This document shows positions 47,001-58,642 of a stretch of 64,000 nucleotides of DNA, piece by piece. The stretch comes from Colletotrichum lupini (taxonomy: Eukaryota; Ascomycota; Sordariomycetes; Glomerellales; Glomerellaceae), in the NCBI RefSeq assembly GCF_023278565.1, contig NC_064678.1:6572001-6636000 (forward strand). The letters run 5' to 3'. Numbering within the stretch: the stretch's first letter is position 1; every line of letters begins with the position of its first letter. The position numbers and the translations under genes were made by a program. The notes below the pieces were generated by a model. That model saw nothing but the letters and a program-made list of their open reading frames with translations. It was not told where the DNA came from and did no database searches.

Positions 47001-50000
47001 ATTTTTAAATATACGACGGCCCTTATTAGTAATATTAAGTTAATTAAACGTATAATAAGAAAGGAAAAGAGGCTAAATACGGTAATTACTAATAAAGAGG
47101 CCCAGATTCGTTAAATAGGTAGAGATTTAACTTACGGGTAGGGTAATAGAAAAAGTAATACTATATTTATAAAAAGGATAGATATTAATTAAGTAACTAC
47201 TCTAAAAAAGAGCGTACTAAATTATATAAATAGTATAAAAAGTCGAGGGTAGTAGATAGTAAAACTAGCTCTCGTTAGTTTAACTAATTCCTTATTATAT
47301 ATAAAGGTAAATCTAAGGGTATAAAACTTAGTAATAGTAGTAAAAGTAGTAGTTTAAAATATTTACCCCCTATAAGAGATTCGGAAAATAAGGAAGATCT
47401 TACCCCCTATACTAACGAATTAGATTATAACGAAATTAATAATATTAATTACTCTTTTTTCGCCCCGTTAGTTTCTAGAGGATATACGAGGCTAAACGAA
47501 TAGAGGGTAATAAAAGTTCTTAATAAGTAGGCTTTTATTTATAAATAATAAGGGAAGGTCCCTTAGATAATAAATATAGAGGTAGCTAAAAGGGCGAATT
47601 TAATAAGGCCGAAGCCTATTCTCTTAACGATTAAAGAGAAGACGCTATTTCTCTTCATATTTAAAAAGAAAGAATATAATACTAAGTAAATCTAGGGGTA
47701 GTTAGAGGGGTCCTTTTTATATTACTTAGATCCCTCGAATACTGAGCTCGTATAAGTATTTTATGCGAGCGAAAGGTATAGCCTAAATAATTTCTATAGG
47801 ATTATCCTAAATACTAGGGTATTATAATAATTAATTAGAGGAAAAGGGTAATTCTAAGTATTATAAAAGACCGTATTAATAATACTTAATACGTTAATAA
47901 TAGGTATTATAAGGATTAGTTTTAGCCTAAGTAAGGAAATCGTTACCCTAAGTATAGTAAAAATAAAGACGTATTTCGGAACGATAACTTTTTATATTTT
48001 ACTTATTAATACCCTATTTCTCTTATATCTAAAAGATATAGATTAACTAGGTATTATATTCGATAATATAAGGAATAGAATCTTAAGTAATAAGTACTTC
48101 AAAATAATTAAACGACGATAGGGGTATGCGTTTATAAAGTTTACTAACAATACGAAGTTAATTAATTATTTAATAAAAAGTAAGCTTAGAAGATTATATT
48201 AGAGATTTAGGTACTTATTAGTTACGAGGCTATATAACTTTTTAAAGTAATTAAGTAATAATAATATTAAAATAGGGGCGCTAAAGTAGTTAACGAAAGT
48301 ATGTTATTAATACTAGATAAATGCGCAGAGCCTACGTAGATTTAAGTTTAAATTGCGTAATAAGCTTAATTTTAATTAAGAAATCGTTATTAATATTTTA
48401 TATTTAAATAGTTAGCTAGTATTATATATAATCGATATAGCTATATCTTTTTAAATAAAGCAATTCCTCTAGGATTTATAAGTAAAAATAGTATAAGTAG
48501 CCCTATAAAAAAGCCAGATCGATATATATTAAGGACTACTAGACGGTATTAAAACCGACGCTAGTATTAGCCTTAAGTTAGTAAAATTTAAGGATAATAT
48601 AACGGCCTACGGTATATAACTAAAAGTCGTACTTATTAAAGCGTACTATAATATTAGAAAAGTAAAAAGGGCACACTAGTAGTTAAAAAGGGCGTTAAGA
48701 ATTATTAAAAAAGAAAATCCGGATTTTGTTAATAACGAATGCTTCTAAATAGTACTTAAATACTATAACGATACTATAGGGCCTAACGGACTTATATTAA
48801 CGCTATTAGTATTTAGAGCATATTTAAGAACGACCTTAGCCTTATTACTATTACTAAGTATAAGCTAACGAGCCCGAGTAATTAAAAAAGTAATATAAGT
48901 ACTATGCGAGGTAAGTATAAAAAAGTAAGTTAATAAAGTAATTATTGCGCGCAGTAGGCCCGATATAGGGGGTAATTTAGATATATTACTAAATTTAGAT
49001 ATATAAGTATAGCGCGAAATTACTTAATAATAGGCTAGGCTATATAAGTTAATTTTTATTAACGAGCGCTTTTATATAGTTACGAGAGATTATAACTAGT
49101 TACTTAAAGTATTAATTATAGTAGTTAGACCGTATTATATAGATCTTAATAAGGTAATTTTTAACTTATAAAAAGAAGAAAAGCTAGGGGAAATTATATA
49201 ACTTATAGAAGAGGTATAGGAAATTATCTTTAATAAAATTGTTATAGTAGTACTAATAGACGACGAAGAAGAGGAAATTGCTAAAAGGGTACTAATATTA
49301 TTAATAAAACGTCGTAAAAGACCATAACGGTAAGCCCTAACGTAGTAACTTATTACTAATAACGAGGTAATTAATACCTTTTATATAGTAAAAGAGAAAG
49401 CCGATTTCGAGCTAGTAGTTAAACTACGTAAAAAAGGCGTGATTATAATTATTAAAAAGCCGTATAAGGGATTAAATCTTATCGAAGTAAATACTCTTCG
49501 TAATCGAGGGGTCTATTGATTTATCTCATATAACCTAAAAAAATATATAAACCTTTATATATTTAAATTACGAATAGTTCGTAAGATTAAAAAGAAAAGA
49601 ATACCCTAGCCGTACGAGAAGTCTAAATACGTAATTTAGGGGTATAGTAATATTAAAAAGGTAACGCTACTTATATAATTACTTACTATATAGCGCTATA
49701 GCTAACGATTAATAATAATATTAATAGTATTATTATAGAAAAAGGGATATAAGATTTAGAGCCGTAATATTACCTAGGCCTATACCTAATCGGCTATAGG
49801 GCTTATAAGGAAAATTCTAGCCTATTTACTAAAGGAAATAGCTAGTAAGTACTTAGAAAGTACGATTATTAAAGTGCTTAAGCTACTATATAAGCTCGTA
49901 AAATCGGGCACTTATTAGTAGGCTACTTATTACGATTTTTATATTAATTAACTATTAATAGTTACTTTTACGTACGACCCGTGCTTATTAATTATAGAGT

Positions 50001-51099
50001 ACGAAGGCGACTAATTTAAGATCGTTAGAATATAAACTAACGATATATTAAGCCTATTTAATATTAATTTTATAAAAAAGGAGGATAAAAAGCTTTAAAA
50101 AGCGGGCTTCGTAGCAAAGCTAAAAGAGGTCTTTATAATAAATATACCCTTAGTATTTAATAATAAGATTTTTATAATTAAAAAGGAAACTATTGTTTTT
50201 TAATAAAAGGGGTAAGGCGAGAAGATTAACTTCGTTAATTCGAACGTAACTAATATTAAAAAGTAATATAAAACTAAGCTCGCGCGAGGGGTATATATTA
50301 TAAGTATTTATTAGCCCGAGGTAACTTTTAATTATATTAGGGTAGTATAGGCTATAGATTTAACTAAATAAAACGTCGAAGTACTTAATAAGCGGCTTAA
50401 GTAATAAAAAACGAATCTCGATTAAAGTCTCGTTTATTACCTAATCGATCTTATAATTAATAAGCTTTACGTCTTTATTAATAGGTTATTTACGAATAAT
50501 AACGACCTTACTTCGTAATTAGGGTATATTATTATCCTAGTTAATAAGAGTATAAGTAAGAGCGAATTTACTATATATAGTAATATAATCTATTACTCAT
50601 TAATTAAAAATAAGTAAGTAATAAGAAGTATATTAATATTAGAGGTCTATAGTATAGTTAATAGCATTAACCTCTTTTATATAATTTTAATAACGTTAAA
50701 AAAGATTGCTAATCGAATTAGCTTTTTACTTATTTTAATAGTTATTTATACCGATTCTTACTCGCTATACGAATACCTCGTTAAATTAAAAACGACGAAA
50801 GAAAAGAGGCTTATAATTAATATTATAGCCCTTAGGTAATTATATAAAAGGCGCGAGATACTTAAGATCTATTAGATTAATAATAAAAATAACCTCGTAA
50901 ACGCTTTTATAAAAGTAGTACTAAATTAGGGATTAAAGTAATTTATAAGTAATAAAAAAGTTATTATATAAATAGAGGGATAAGTTATATAAAAAGAGTA
51001 AAAAAAAGGGGGAAAAGGAGACGACTTAGTAAACGGGCCTAAGGTCGAATTATACTTTTAACTATAGTAATTAAATCGATAAAAAAAAGAAAAAGTTAG

Positions 51100-51304
51100 T
51101 ATTAGATTAGAAATTTAATTTAACTACGGTATATAGCCGACTATACAGGGGCTAATTAGGGGCCCTATTTATAATTATTATAACTAGCCTAACCTACGGT
51201 TAGAACCTCCTTTTTATACCTACTACGCAGATATTTATATAGTTTAATTAATCTCTTCGTTAACTACGGTTCGAATTAACTACCCTATAATAGGGATACC
51301 AATA
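51100..51304 (+). repeat. right LTR of copy C (205 bp)
   Basis: It is preceded by an A/G tract (51081-51095) that serves as polypurine tract. It ends CCAATA, with the terminal CA mutated to TA. Confidence 0.9.
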
Positions 51305-53807
51305 CTTTATAAGAGACTATGGCCCTAATAGGGATGCGTTATGCGTAATAGGCGATGTCTTAATGCCTGGGAACTGGAGAACTTGGGTTTTCTCAAATAG
51401 GGGCGCATATCTCATGAGCAAGTGGTCCGACGACTCAATGGTTATGTCGAAGCTTCGCGACCGAGAGGATGCACCAAGCACGCTGGGCAATTTCGATGGC
51501 ATTGGTGGGACGAGCTGGTACGAAGCGGCAGCAAGAGTGATTGTTAAGGAGTTGCTCGAGGTAACTCATTATCAAAACACCATGGCGGATGCGTTCAGTC
51601 TGCTTTTTGGGCTCGTTAAACGGGTAAGAACTCGCAACCTTATGAGGGATCTCGAGCCAGAAGTCATCAGGAAAGAAGAAGGCTAACGTTCGCAGTTGAA
51701 GCAACGCGAAAAGGACCCTATGGCTGCCACACAGTCCGGGATTGACGACGATGAAATCTTCCGACCTACTATGACCGAATTTGACACGGTAGAGACATGG
51801 GCGAAGGAAGAACTTGGCATTGAAGAGAATGATGCACACTGGGAGGCGCAAATGGCGAGGTTACTTGTCGGATTGGAAGTCCAATTCGACCGCGGCATAC
51901 AGCCGACTGCGCAGGGGCCAATTGGGGGCCCTATTTACGATTATCGTAGCCAGCCCAACCTACGGTTGGAACCTCCTTTTTACACCTACTACGCAGATAT
52001 TCATATAGTTCAATTGATCTCTTCGTCAACTACGGTTCGAACCAACTACCCTGTAATAGGGATACCAACATTACTATACTACATCGTGATGCCGAAATAT
52101 GAGTGCGAGAAGAGAGCCCGGAGAGCGGTCAAACTTAATCCTGATGATTGGTTCGCTGCTTACAACCTGACCCGCTCATTCGACGAGGATCGTGACGCCG
52201 AGGCGATCTCGGTTCTCGAAAGCATCGTTGAGAAAGTTTCGAATCGTCCTCCCGGCACACTCAACCAGTACGATCGGGAGTCATTTGCGGGTGTACTAGA
52301 AACCTTGGGCGATCGTTATTGGAACATGCCCGACAATTCCGGTACGGAAAAGGCATTTCATAGTTACCTGCAGGCCTTGGACCAAACTCAAGACCCTGCA
52401 GCCGGGAGCTACCGCCAATTCATCGCGAACAAGCTTGGGCAACGCAGGGAATGGAAACTCATTATCGAGTTCTGCGAGAAGCTCCATTCATTCACATTTG
52501 GTGGCATGAATCTGGCCAGCAAAATCCTTGGCGACGGAACCGCGTACAACACTGGGGAGTTCTGGTACGCGATGTGGAACGCTTGCTATCGTACCGAGCG
52601 CTGGGATTTGCTCGCGGAGATGTGGAGAGGCACCAACAAAAAGTCCAGTGACCAAGAAAGAGACCCGTACTGGAATAACTACACAAATATGTGGTACGCT
52701 ATCGGTTTGTTCCGTCGGCCTGGTCACGAGGACGAAGGTGTGATGATGTTGGAGGGTATCTTCAAGGAGAACTGTGTCATTGAGCGAGTACCAGTACCGT
52801 TCATGCAATTTGATGTCGCTTCTACTCTTCTAGTCGCCTACAACAACAAAGCTTTCGCTGAAAATACCTCCGCCGATACAAGAAAAATCTACGCCAATAA
52901 GACAGAGGGTTTGCTCAAAGGCTTAGATGAAGGTTTTCCAATGCCTGATCTCTGCCTACTCCAGCTAGCCCGATTCTTTCACCTAGACGGAAAGCAAGAC
53001 CGCGCCAGAGACCTTGTTGCCAATTTCACGGCTCAAAGACTCGAGATGCTCTCCGACGAAGATGTCAGCAATGACTACGATTCGTTCCGCGATCTGGCTC
53101 TCTTGTTCATCGCGTTCATCGATGAAGCTCACATAATCGCATGCTGGGAGATGATGGCTGTGTCAAGATTTGCTGAACAAGCAGACTATGAACGCAAGAT
53201 GGAGGAATGGCGCAAGCAAGAGGAGCGACAGATCCGTCTAGAGGATGCAGCCGCTGCAAAGAGAAAAGCCATCGAACTGCCGACGACCGATCGGATGACC
53301 GAGTGTCCGAAGAGAGAGAGCCCAAAGGACAGCACAGAAGAGACGGCAGTGGAAGGAGAAGAGAAAGAGCCCGGAGAAGCGACAACAAAGGAGCTGTCAG
53401 AGGAAATGGACGAGGCCGAAATCAAGCCCTGGCTCGATATGCCGGAGATGCTCGATAATTCGATCTTCATCTGCTCTGAGCAATGTGGGTTCAAGACCAA
53501 TATCCCCACTGGGATTTGGCTCTGTACAACTTGTATCGTTGGCCCTAGCCTCTGCAATTCATGCTACGCAGATATTGAGACCAATGGAGTCAGGGACATA
53601 ACATGCGGGAAGGATCACAAGTTTTTCCAACTGCCTCCGTCCAGTAGAGACTCGATCGAAGAGATTCCGGTTGGTTATATCAGAGTTGGCGGCGAGCTTG
53701 TCGCCTTTGAGGCGTGGAAAGCAACAGTGCATGCCAAATACGGACCGAATGTAGAGAAGATAGCCGTGGCGGACGAGAGATATGATGAGCAGAAGGAAGA
53801 GGAATAG
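51305..53807 (+). pseudogene. 3' part of the Goodbye-STAND NTPase gene (TPR region and Cys-rich C-terminus)
   Basis: This part continues the frame broken at 43279. Exon sequence runs 51305-51623, followed by a 72-bp intron at 51624-51695 (GTAAGAA donor, GCTAACG branch, GCAG acceptor), then 51696-53807. After removing the intron the protein reads LVKR-LKQREKDP and onward. A TPR-like helical repeat (YECEKRARRAVKLNPDDW) leads into a long helical region. A charged Glu/Lys-rich linker follows (about 53200-53420). The C-terminus is Cys-rich, with CSEQC, CTTC and CNSCYADI in a zinc-ribbon or ZZ-like pattern. A solo LTR sits at 51866-52070 but adds 70 codons in frame and does not stop translation. 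A transcript started in or near the right LTR of copy C could in principle express this part alone. Confidence 0.78.
51866..52070 (+). repeat. unmutated solo LTR of the copia family inside a coding exon
   Basis: This 205-bp sequence starts TGTCGG and ends CCAACA, flanked by the perfect duplication TTACT (51861-51865 and 52071-52075). It is the only family member here without RIP changes, so it gives the unmutated LTR sequence. Insertion plus duplication adds 210 bp, or 70 codons, and the frame of the host gene is open throughout. A short single-copy LTR is below the length RIP usually recognises, which explains its clean state. Confidence 0.93.
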
Positions 53808-54007
53808 AATAGCAGAGCGAGAAGGAGGAGAGAGTATAGGATGGGTAGGAGGAAGAGTGGGACAAATATTGCGAGGAAGAAGGGGGGTATCGTTTCGTAG
53901 TGCTCAATATCACGCTGCGCGTTACTTTACAATTGTTGAGTTTAGTCTCGTTACACATTACACTAATTCTGGTATCTACGCTATCAAATTTGAACAAGAT
54001 TCTTCCT

Positions 54008-56033
54008 CTAGCAAACGCCAGTGGGGATAGTGAAGCCATCGCGACGGGCAGAAGAGCTGTAGACAGCATCGGAGCCCAGACCACGCTTGGCGAAGGCGGT
54101 CCAGAGCTCGCACAGGTTGGATCCGCCAGTGAGAGCCTTGTCGGCGTCGAGGATGGCATCACGAGCTTGGATGAAGTTGGGAGAGCAGGGTTGCCTGGTC
54201 TTGTTAGTCTATTGACCGGAACGAGTGGCAGTAATGGGGATACATACAGAGCCATACCGTCAAGGACAAGCTTCAGGGTCAAGTACTTGCCATCGGTGGG
54301 GACACCGTTGGCGTCGAACTCGGGCTTGGGGCCGTCGTTCTTGCCGTGCTTGTCGATGAGGTTCCAGAGGACCTCGTACAAAGTGGTGGCCCAGGTCTCA
54401 CCGATGCGGTGGACGCTGGTGAGGCCGTTGATGGTGGAGTAGGTGTTGGGGGTGGTAGTCATGGAGGTAGAGTAGAGAACGGTGCGGATACCGGCAGGGT
54501 TGTTATAGACCCAGGCGCCCATGGCGTAGTCGGTAGCACGGGTGTCGGTGGGCTTAAGACGGATGGCCGTGGCGAAGAAGTCACCCCAGCCCTCACCCAT
54601 ACCACCGGACTCGACGGCGTTCAGGCAGTTGGAGTTGGCGGGACCACCGGTCAAGCGGGTGGACAGACCGTGGGTGTATTCGTGGATGACGACGCCGGCC
54701 TCGAAGCTGCAGTCGCGGCGGGGAGTCGACTGGGTCCAGAGGTACATGCGCATGCGGCCGTTGGTGCCATCGGGAGGAGTAAGGAAATTGGCATTGTTGG
54801 TTCCGGAACCATCCTGGGCGAAGAGGACGACAAAATCGTTGCCGGCACCGCCCTTGCCCTGGTTGTTGATCTGGAAGTTACCAGCAGCCTCGGTGAAGCC
54901 GAGCGTGTACAGCAGGTCGTGGTAGTGGTTGGCGGTGTAGTAGAGCTGGGTGATGGAGGCATCGATGTAGGCGGATGGGGTGGTCAAGCTGGTGGAGTAC
55001 TCGTAGTCGAAGTTGTACGAGGTGCTGGTCGGGCGGTAGTTGGTAAGGTAAGCAGTGCCACCGCTGGGGTTGGACTGAGCAATGCCGTTGTTGCCACGGG
55101 TGGTGGTGTAGTTGGCAGAGCCGTCGCTGTGCCAGGTCAACGGCGAGGCAGAGAGATCCCAGGGGTCGGTGACTAGAACGCGGTCGCCCTCGGTGGGATC
55201 GTTGACACCCCACGGGTAGACGCGGTAGTTGGCAAGATCGGAGACGTAGTCGACAACACCCTGAACCTTGGAGCCGGTGGCGGCATCGACATAGGTCAAC
55301 AGCCAGTTCTCAGAGATGTCGGTCTCAACACGCCAGGACAGGGAGAGAGTCCCATCGGCCTGGATGAAGTAGACAAGCTTAGCCTCGGGGTCGGAAACAG
55401 CACCAGAGGTTCCCTTGATGGCATAAACCTCCGTGCCCTCCTTAGCCTCAGCGGTAGCAGAAGTAGCCTCAACGGGGAGCTGGAGAACATCCTTGGCACC
55501 GTTGAGAGCGGCAACGGGGTCCTTGAAGTCACGCTTCGTCAGGGGGCTGGCCTCGGGGAGGTCACCCTTGAAGAAGTTGTTGCCGTAAGAGAAGACCTTT
55601 CCATCCTTGCCAATCTAGATAGAACATGTCAGTCGAGTGATACCTACACCAAAGCAAAGGAAGTGTGTCTTACGTTGACGTTGAAGTCGGCGTTGTCAAT
55701 ATCAAGACCGTGAACAGTCTGCTTGAAGTTGACGTGGCCAATGCCGTTGGTTCCAACATAGTTGTCACCAACAACACGGAACTCAGCGTTGGGAGCAAGC
55801 TTCTTGACGAGCTCGGTGGCGGTGTCGACGTAGTTGGCACGCTTCAGGAGCGCAATGGGCGGGGTTGCCTCCGTCTGGGTAGCGTTGGTGTAAGAGCCAA
55901 GCTGGGGAAGACGGAAGGCCTCGATATCGACGCCGCGGCGGCCGATGTTGTGGCTGGTGGCCGGGTGGGCAAAGACCTGCGAGGTCGGGCCCAGAAGGCC
56001 GATGAGGGCCAAGCTCTTCATGGAGCGATACAT
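54008..56033 (-). CDS. M36 fungalysin extracellular metalloprotease
   Basis: Three exons on the minus strand, 56033-55674, 55614-54248 and 54194-54008, have introns of 59 and 52 bp; the product is 637 aa, the usual fungalysin size. It has a signal peptide ([14 protein letters not shown]), an FTP-type propeptide from about residue 25 to 240, and the mature catalytic domain. Zinc site: HEYTH at residues 431-435, with the third ligand Glu in [10 protein letters not shown] about 30 residues later. It is secreted as a zymogen, with the propeptide acting as chaperone and inhibitor; it degrades elastin, collagen and other proteins, and plant-pathogen members cut chitinases. Splicing of the last intron is needed for the natural end ([16 protein letters not shown]). 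Without it the frame runs on into unrelated sequence. It converges on the STAND pseudogene, 200 bp apart, with no transposon between them. Codon use is strongly biased, suggesting high expression. Confidence 0.94.
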
Positions 56034-58642
56034 GGCGGGAAGGATGAGAGAGGTGCGGGAGAGGAGGGAACGAGGGGCTGGGGACTTGAGAGTGCCTAAC
56101 GAGCTCCTTTCAAAACATCGAAAATCGAGGGAATCATGATCGATTTAAGTATCTCATGATCTTTGAGGCTCTGAGGGAGCTACCGTTGAACTTGAAGGGG
56201 TCGGCCTTCGTGTATCCCCTCGTGCCCCTCAACGCAGCCAAGGAGCTTCCTCTTCGGAGTTGCATGTTACCGAGTGCCCTGCTGCAGAGGCTGAGTTGCA
56301 ATCAAGCAGTAAGACCAGGCAGGATACGATATGGGGCCTCATGATCGCTAGCTCTTGGTCAAAAGGACCACTCCACGAGACAATCGGGGCTCTATCCGGG
56401 AGGTTGTTGGCGATACGGGGTCCACGATACATGGCGAGCGCGACTCGATATGCTTGCGTGATCCGCCAGTGGTCCGGGGGCCGCATCTCCAATACCAAAG
56501 CTCGCGTTTATCGGATCTCTTCGTGAGAGAAGAGGGAAGGTCGTTTTCTTGCCATCCTTGATACTAGGCAGCGGGAGGGTTACATTAATGCTTCGTTTGC
56601 GCCGTTGGCGTCTTGGCGACGGCTTACCTTGCAGTTGTTTCTTGGCGATATGGGGGATTCGGCACTGAGCAGCAGGTGTTCGGGCTGAATTTCTCCATGC
56701 TCTCTGCGAACCCAGAGCGCCACCGTTCTAGAAATGTGCAACGGCGTAGACAAGACCGAACTTCAAGGGTCCAAGGATATTGGATGAACTATTCGTCATT
56801 GGCAGGTGGTTAGCAAGCTTCTCCTCCAACGTACAATCAATGCGGCTCAGAGATGGACGTCAAACTAACTAAAAGATAGAAACGAAAGCTTAAGCATAAA
56901 CCGACTCGTGGTCATGCACAGCGTTGCACCGCGGGGGGGCCTCTCTCATCGCGTGCCTCTCACAAGCGCGGTGAGCGCAAAGGGCTCTATCACGTAACAA
57001 ATAAACTCTGCAAATCATGTCGGAGAAAGGCCCCGCAGAGCCCGCAACGGGATCGATACCTTAAACTGCAGTTCAATCTGCGCCGCTAGCAGATATTCTC
57101 CAGGAAACTAACCATGGTCCTTTTGTCTGGTCGAGTCAGACTCAATGCCGCTCTTTTTCAGGAACCGCCGTTGATGCAACGCTTAGCTTAGGTAGGTGAT
57201 ATTGGGAATGGATTAAGAACGAGTGGCTTGCGATTTTCCCCCGACTCTCCGATTGACTCGCTATGACCAAAATAACTAACGCTTGCTGTACTCTTAGTCA
57301 GTGGGGGATGAGGGGAAACATGATCCCGGGCCTGTCAGCAATCGAACAATTATGTTGTCATGACAAGACCTCAGCTGCCAACTCTGGTCAATTCTGCATC
57401 ACATCTCAACGCAGAAGGTCGGAAGCGCAAGGCAGACAAAATATCCGTACATTGTAACAAATTAACATGCTGTAGCAAAAGAACTTGGTCGTCGCAAGGG
57501 GTCAATAAGCTTCCAATCGCCAAAATAATCACTACGAATAGAGGAGGTAGTAATCTCAAAGCTTCACGCCTTGCCCGTGTCACTTTCTTCATGGAGGAGC
57601 ACATGGCCAGAGCTTGCTGCACAAAGGCGGATACGGGAATGGGAAATCGGGCAGATGAAGTGATCATCCCGCCGGCTGAGACATTTCGCCATTCTGGTTC
57701 ATTCTTCTGTATTCGTACGAGATACGAGATATCGATTATCAACAGACTCGACTTCCTCAATCCTCCAGACCTACCATTTGCTACAGCGTTCAACCCCAAA
57801 GTTGACGGAGTCCAATGGGCCAACTCTTCCCCCCGGTCCGCGTGATGGTCTCGGCAGATGATGCCTGTATTCCCTGTCAGCATTAGCCGCAGACCTGCCT
57901 GTTCGGGGATCGCTCCGCTAGTGCAATGGGACGACCTTATCGATCTGGTCTTCATATCCGGGCGTGCCTTGCATGGACCACCGCTCGAGTTCTCAACCCC
58001 CAAAATCCCCTATTCCCGCATCAGCACAGTGAGGCAACTTTCGGCTACCTGACTTGGGCAAGTGGAAGAAGGAGAATGTCAGGCTGTCAGCGCACCAGTC
58101 GGGGTTAAGACGGCTAATGGCACTTTCTGCTTAAAGAAGGCTACAGGATTCGTAGACTGCCATTCGACTAACGTGGTACCAAGCCATTAGCCAACAGTCG
58201 CCAAGAGGCTTAGACACCTGCTGTTGGTGTGAACCCGAACTCCTTCAAGAAGGCGGTTCGACGTTTCGCGGGAAGGCTCAGCCACTCAGCTGAGCGGTTC
58301 GGTCCATGCCGCAGTGATCCATGATGCGTTGATTAAATGACAGGTTGGGTGCAACGTATTGGGTGGTACGTGAAGTGTTGCTTGCGATCACGACGACACG
58401 GCTTGGCATCAGAGATGAAGCCATCGTATCCTGAAAAGGCACGTTGGAGATGGAAAAGGTAAATGTTTGGGTTGCTTACGATTGCACAAAACAATGTCAT
58501 GCGAATAATTCCTCAAATAAAAGGTAATAACCCCCAATAATCCCGGTGGCAATTACCATCCTAGCAGAAAGCAAAGCAAAACTACAAGTATCAAATAGCA
58601 CATGAAATCTGGATGTACAAGACCTAACGCCCCTATCGAACC
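56034..58642. other. intergenic region upstream of the fungalysin gene, no supported gene
   Basis: These 2.6 kb hold the fungalysin promoter and the 3' flank of the NRPS gene. Two overlapping opposite-strand ORFs of 161 and 210 codons around 57360-58003 have no family resemblance and no clear splice or start context. Composition is normal. Confidence 0.5.

Larger units (their letters stand above)
43280..51304 (+). mobile_element. composite three-LTR copia element, copy C (8025 bp), RIP-degraded
   Basis: The order is LTR (43280-43484), a 397-bp stub of leader (43485-43881), a second LTR (43882-44086), a full interior, and a third LTR (51100-51304). The flanking pentamers are CCTTA (43275-43279) and CTTTA (51305-51309), which differ by one C-to-T change as RIP could produce. 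Host reading frames join correctly across them. The main unit, 43882-51304 (7423 bp), is the longest copy and has the most complete leader. Its interior parallels copy D on the plus strand. All frames are broken by RIP. Confidence 0.9.

Noticed and set aside
26784..53807. CRISPR-like or satellite array from the recurrent 200-bp blocks
   Set aside because: The blocks are LTRs at element ends with target duplications, not regularly spaced repeats.
53680..54247. Long tail of the minus-strand frame after GMAL of the fungalysin
   Set aside because: It reads through a 52-bp intron into the wrong frame; splicing restores the conserved fungalysin C-terminus ending at 54008.
57371..58003. 210-codon minus-strand ORF between the NRPS and the fungalysin gene
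   Set aside because: It resembles no family, overlaps a long opposite-strand ORF, and lacks convincing start or splice context. It is probably a chance ORF.
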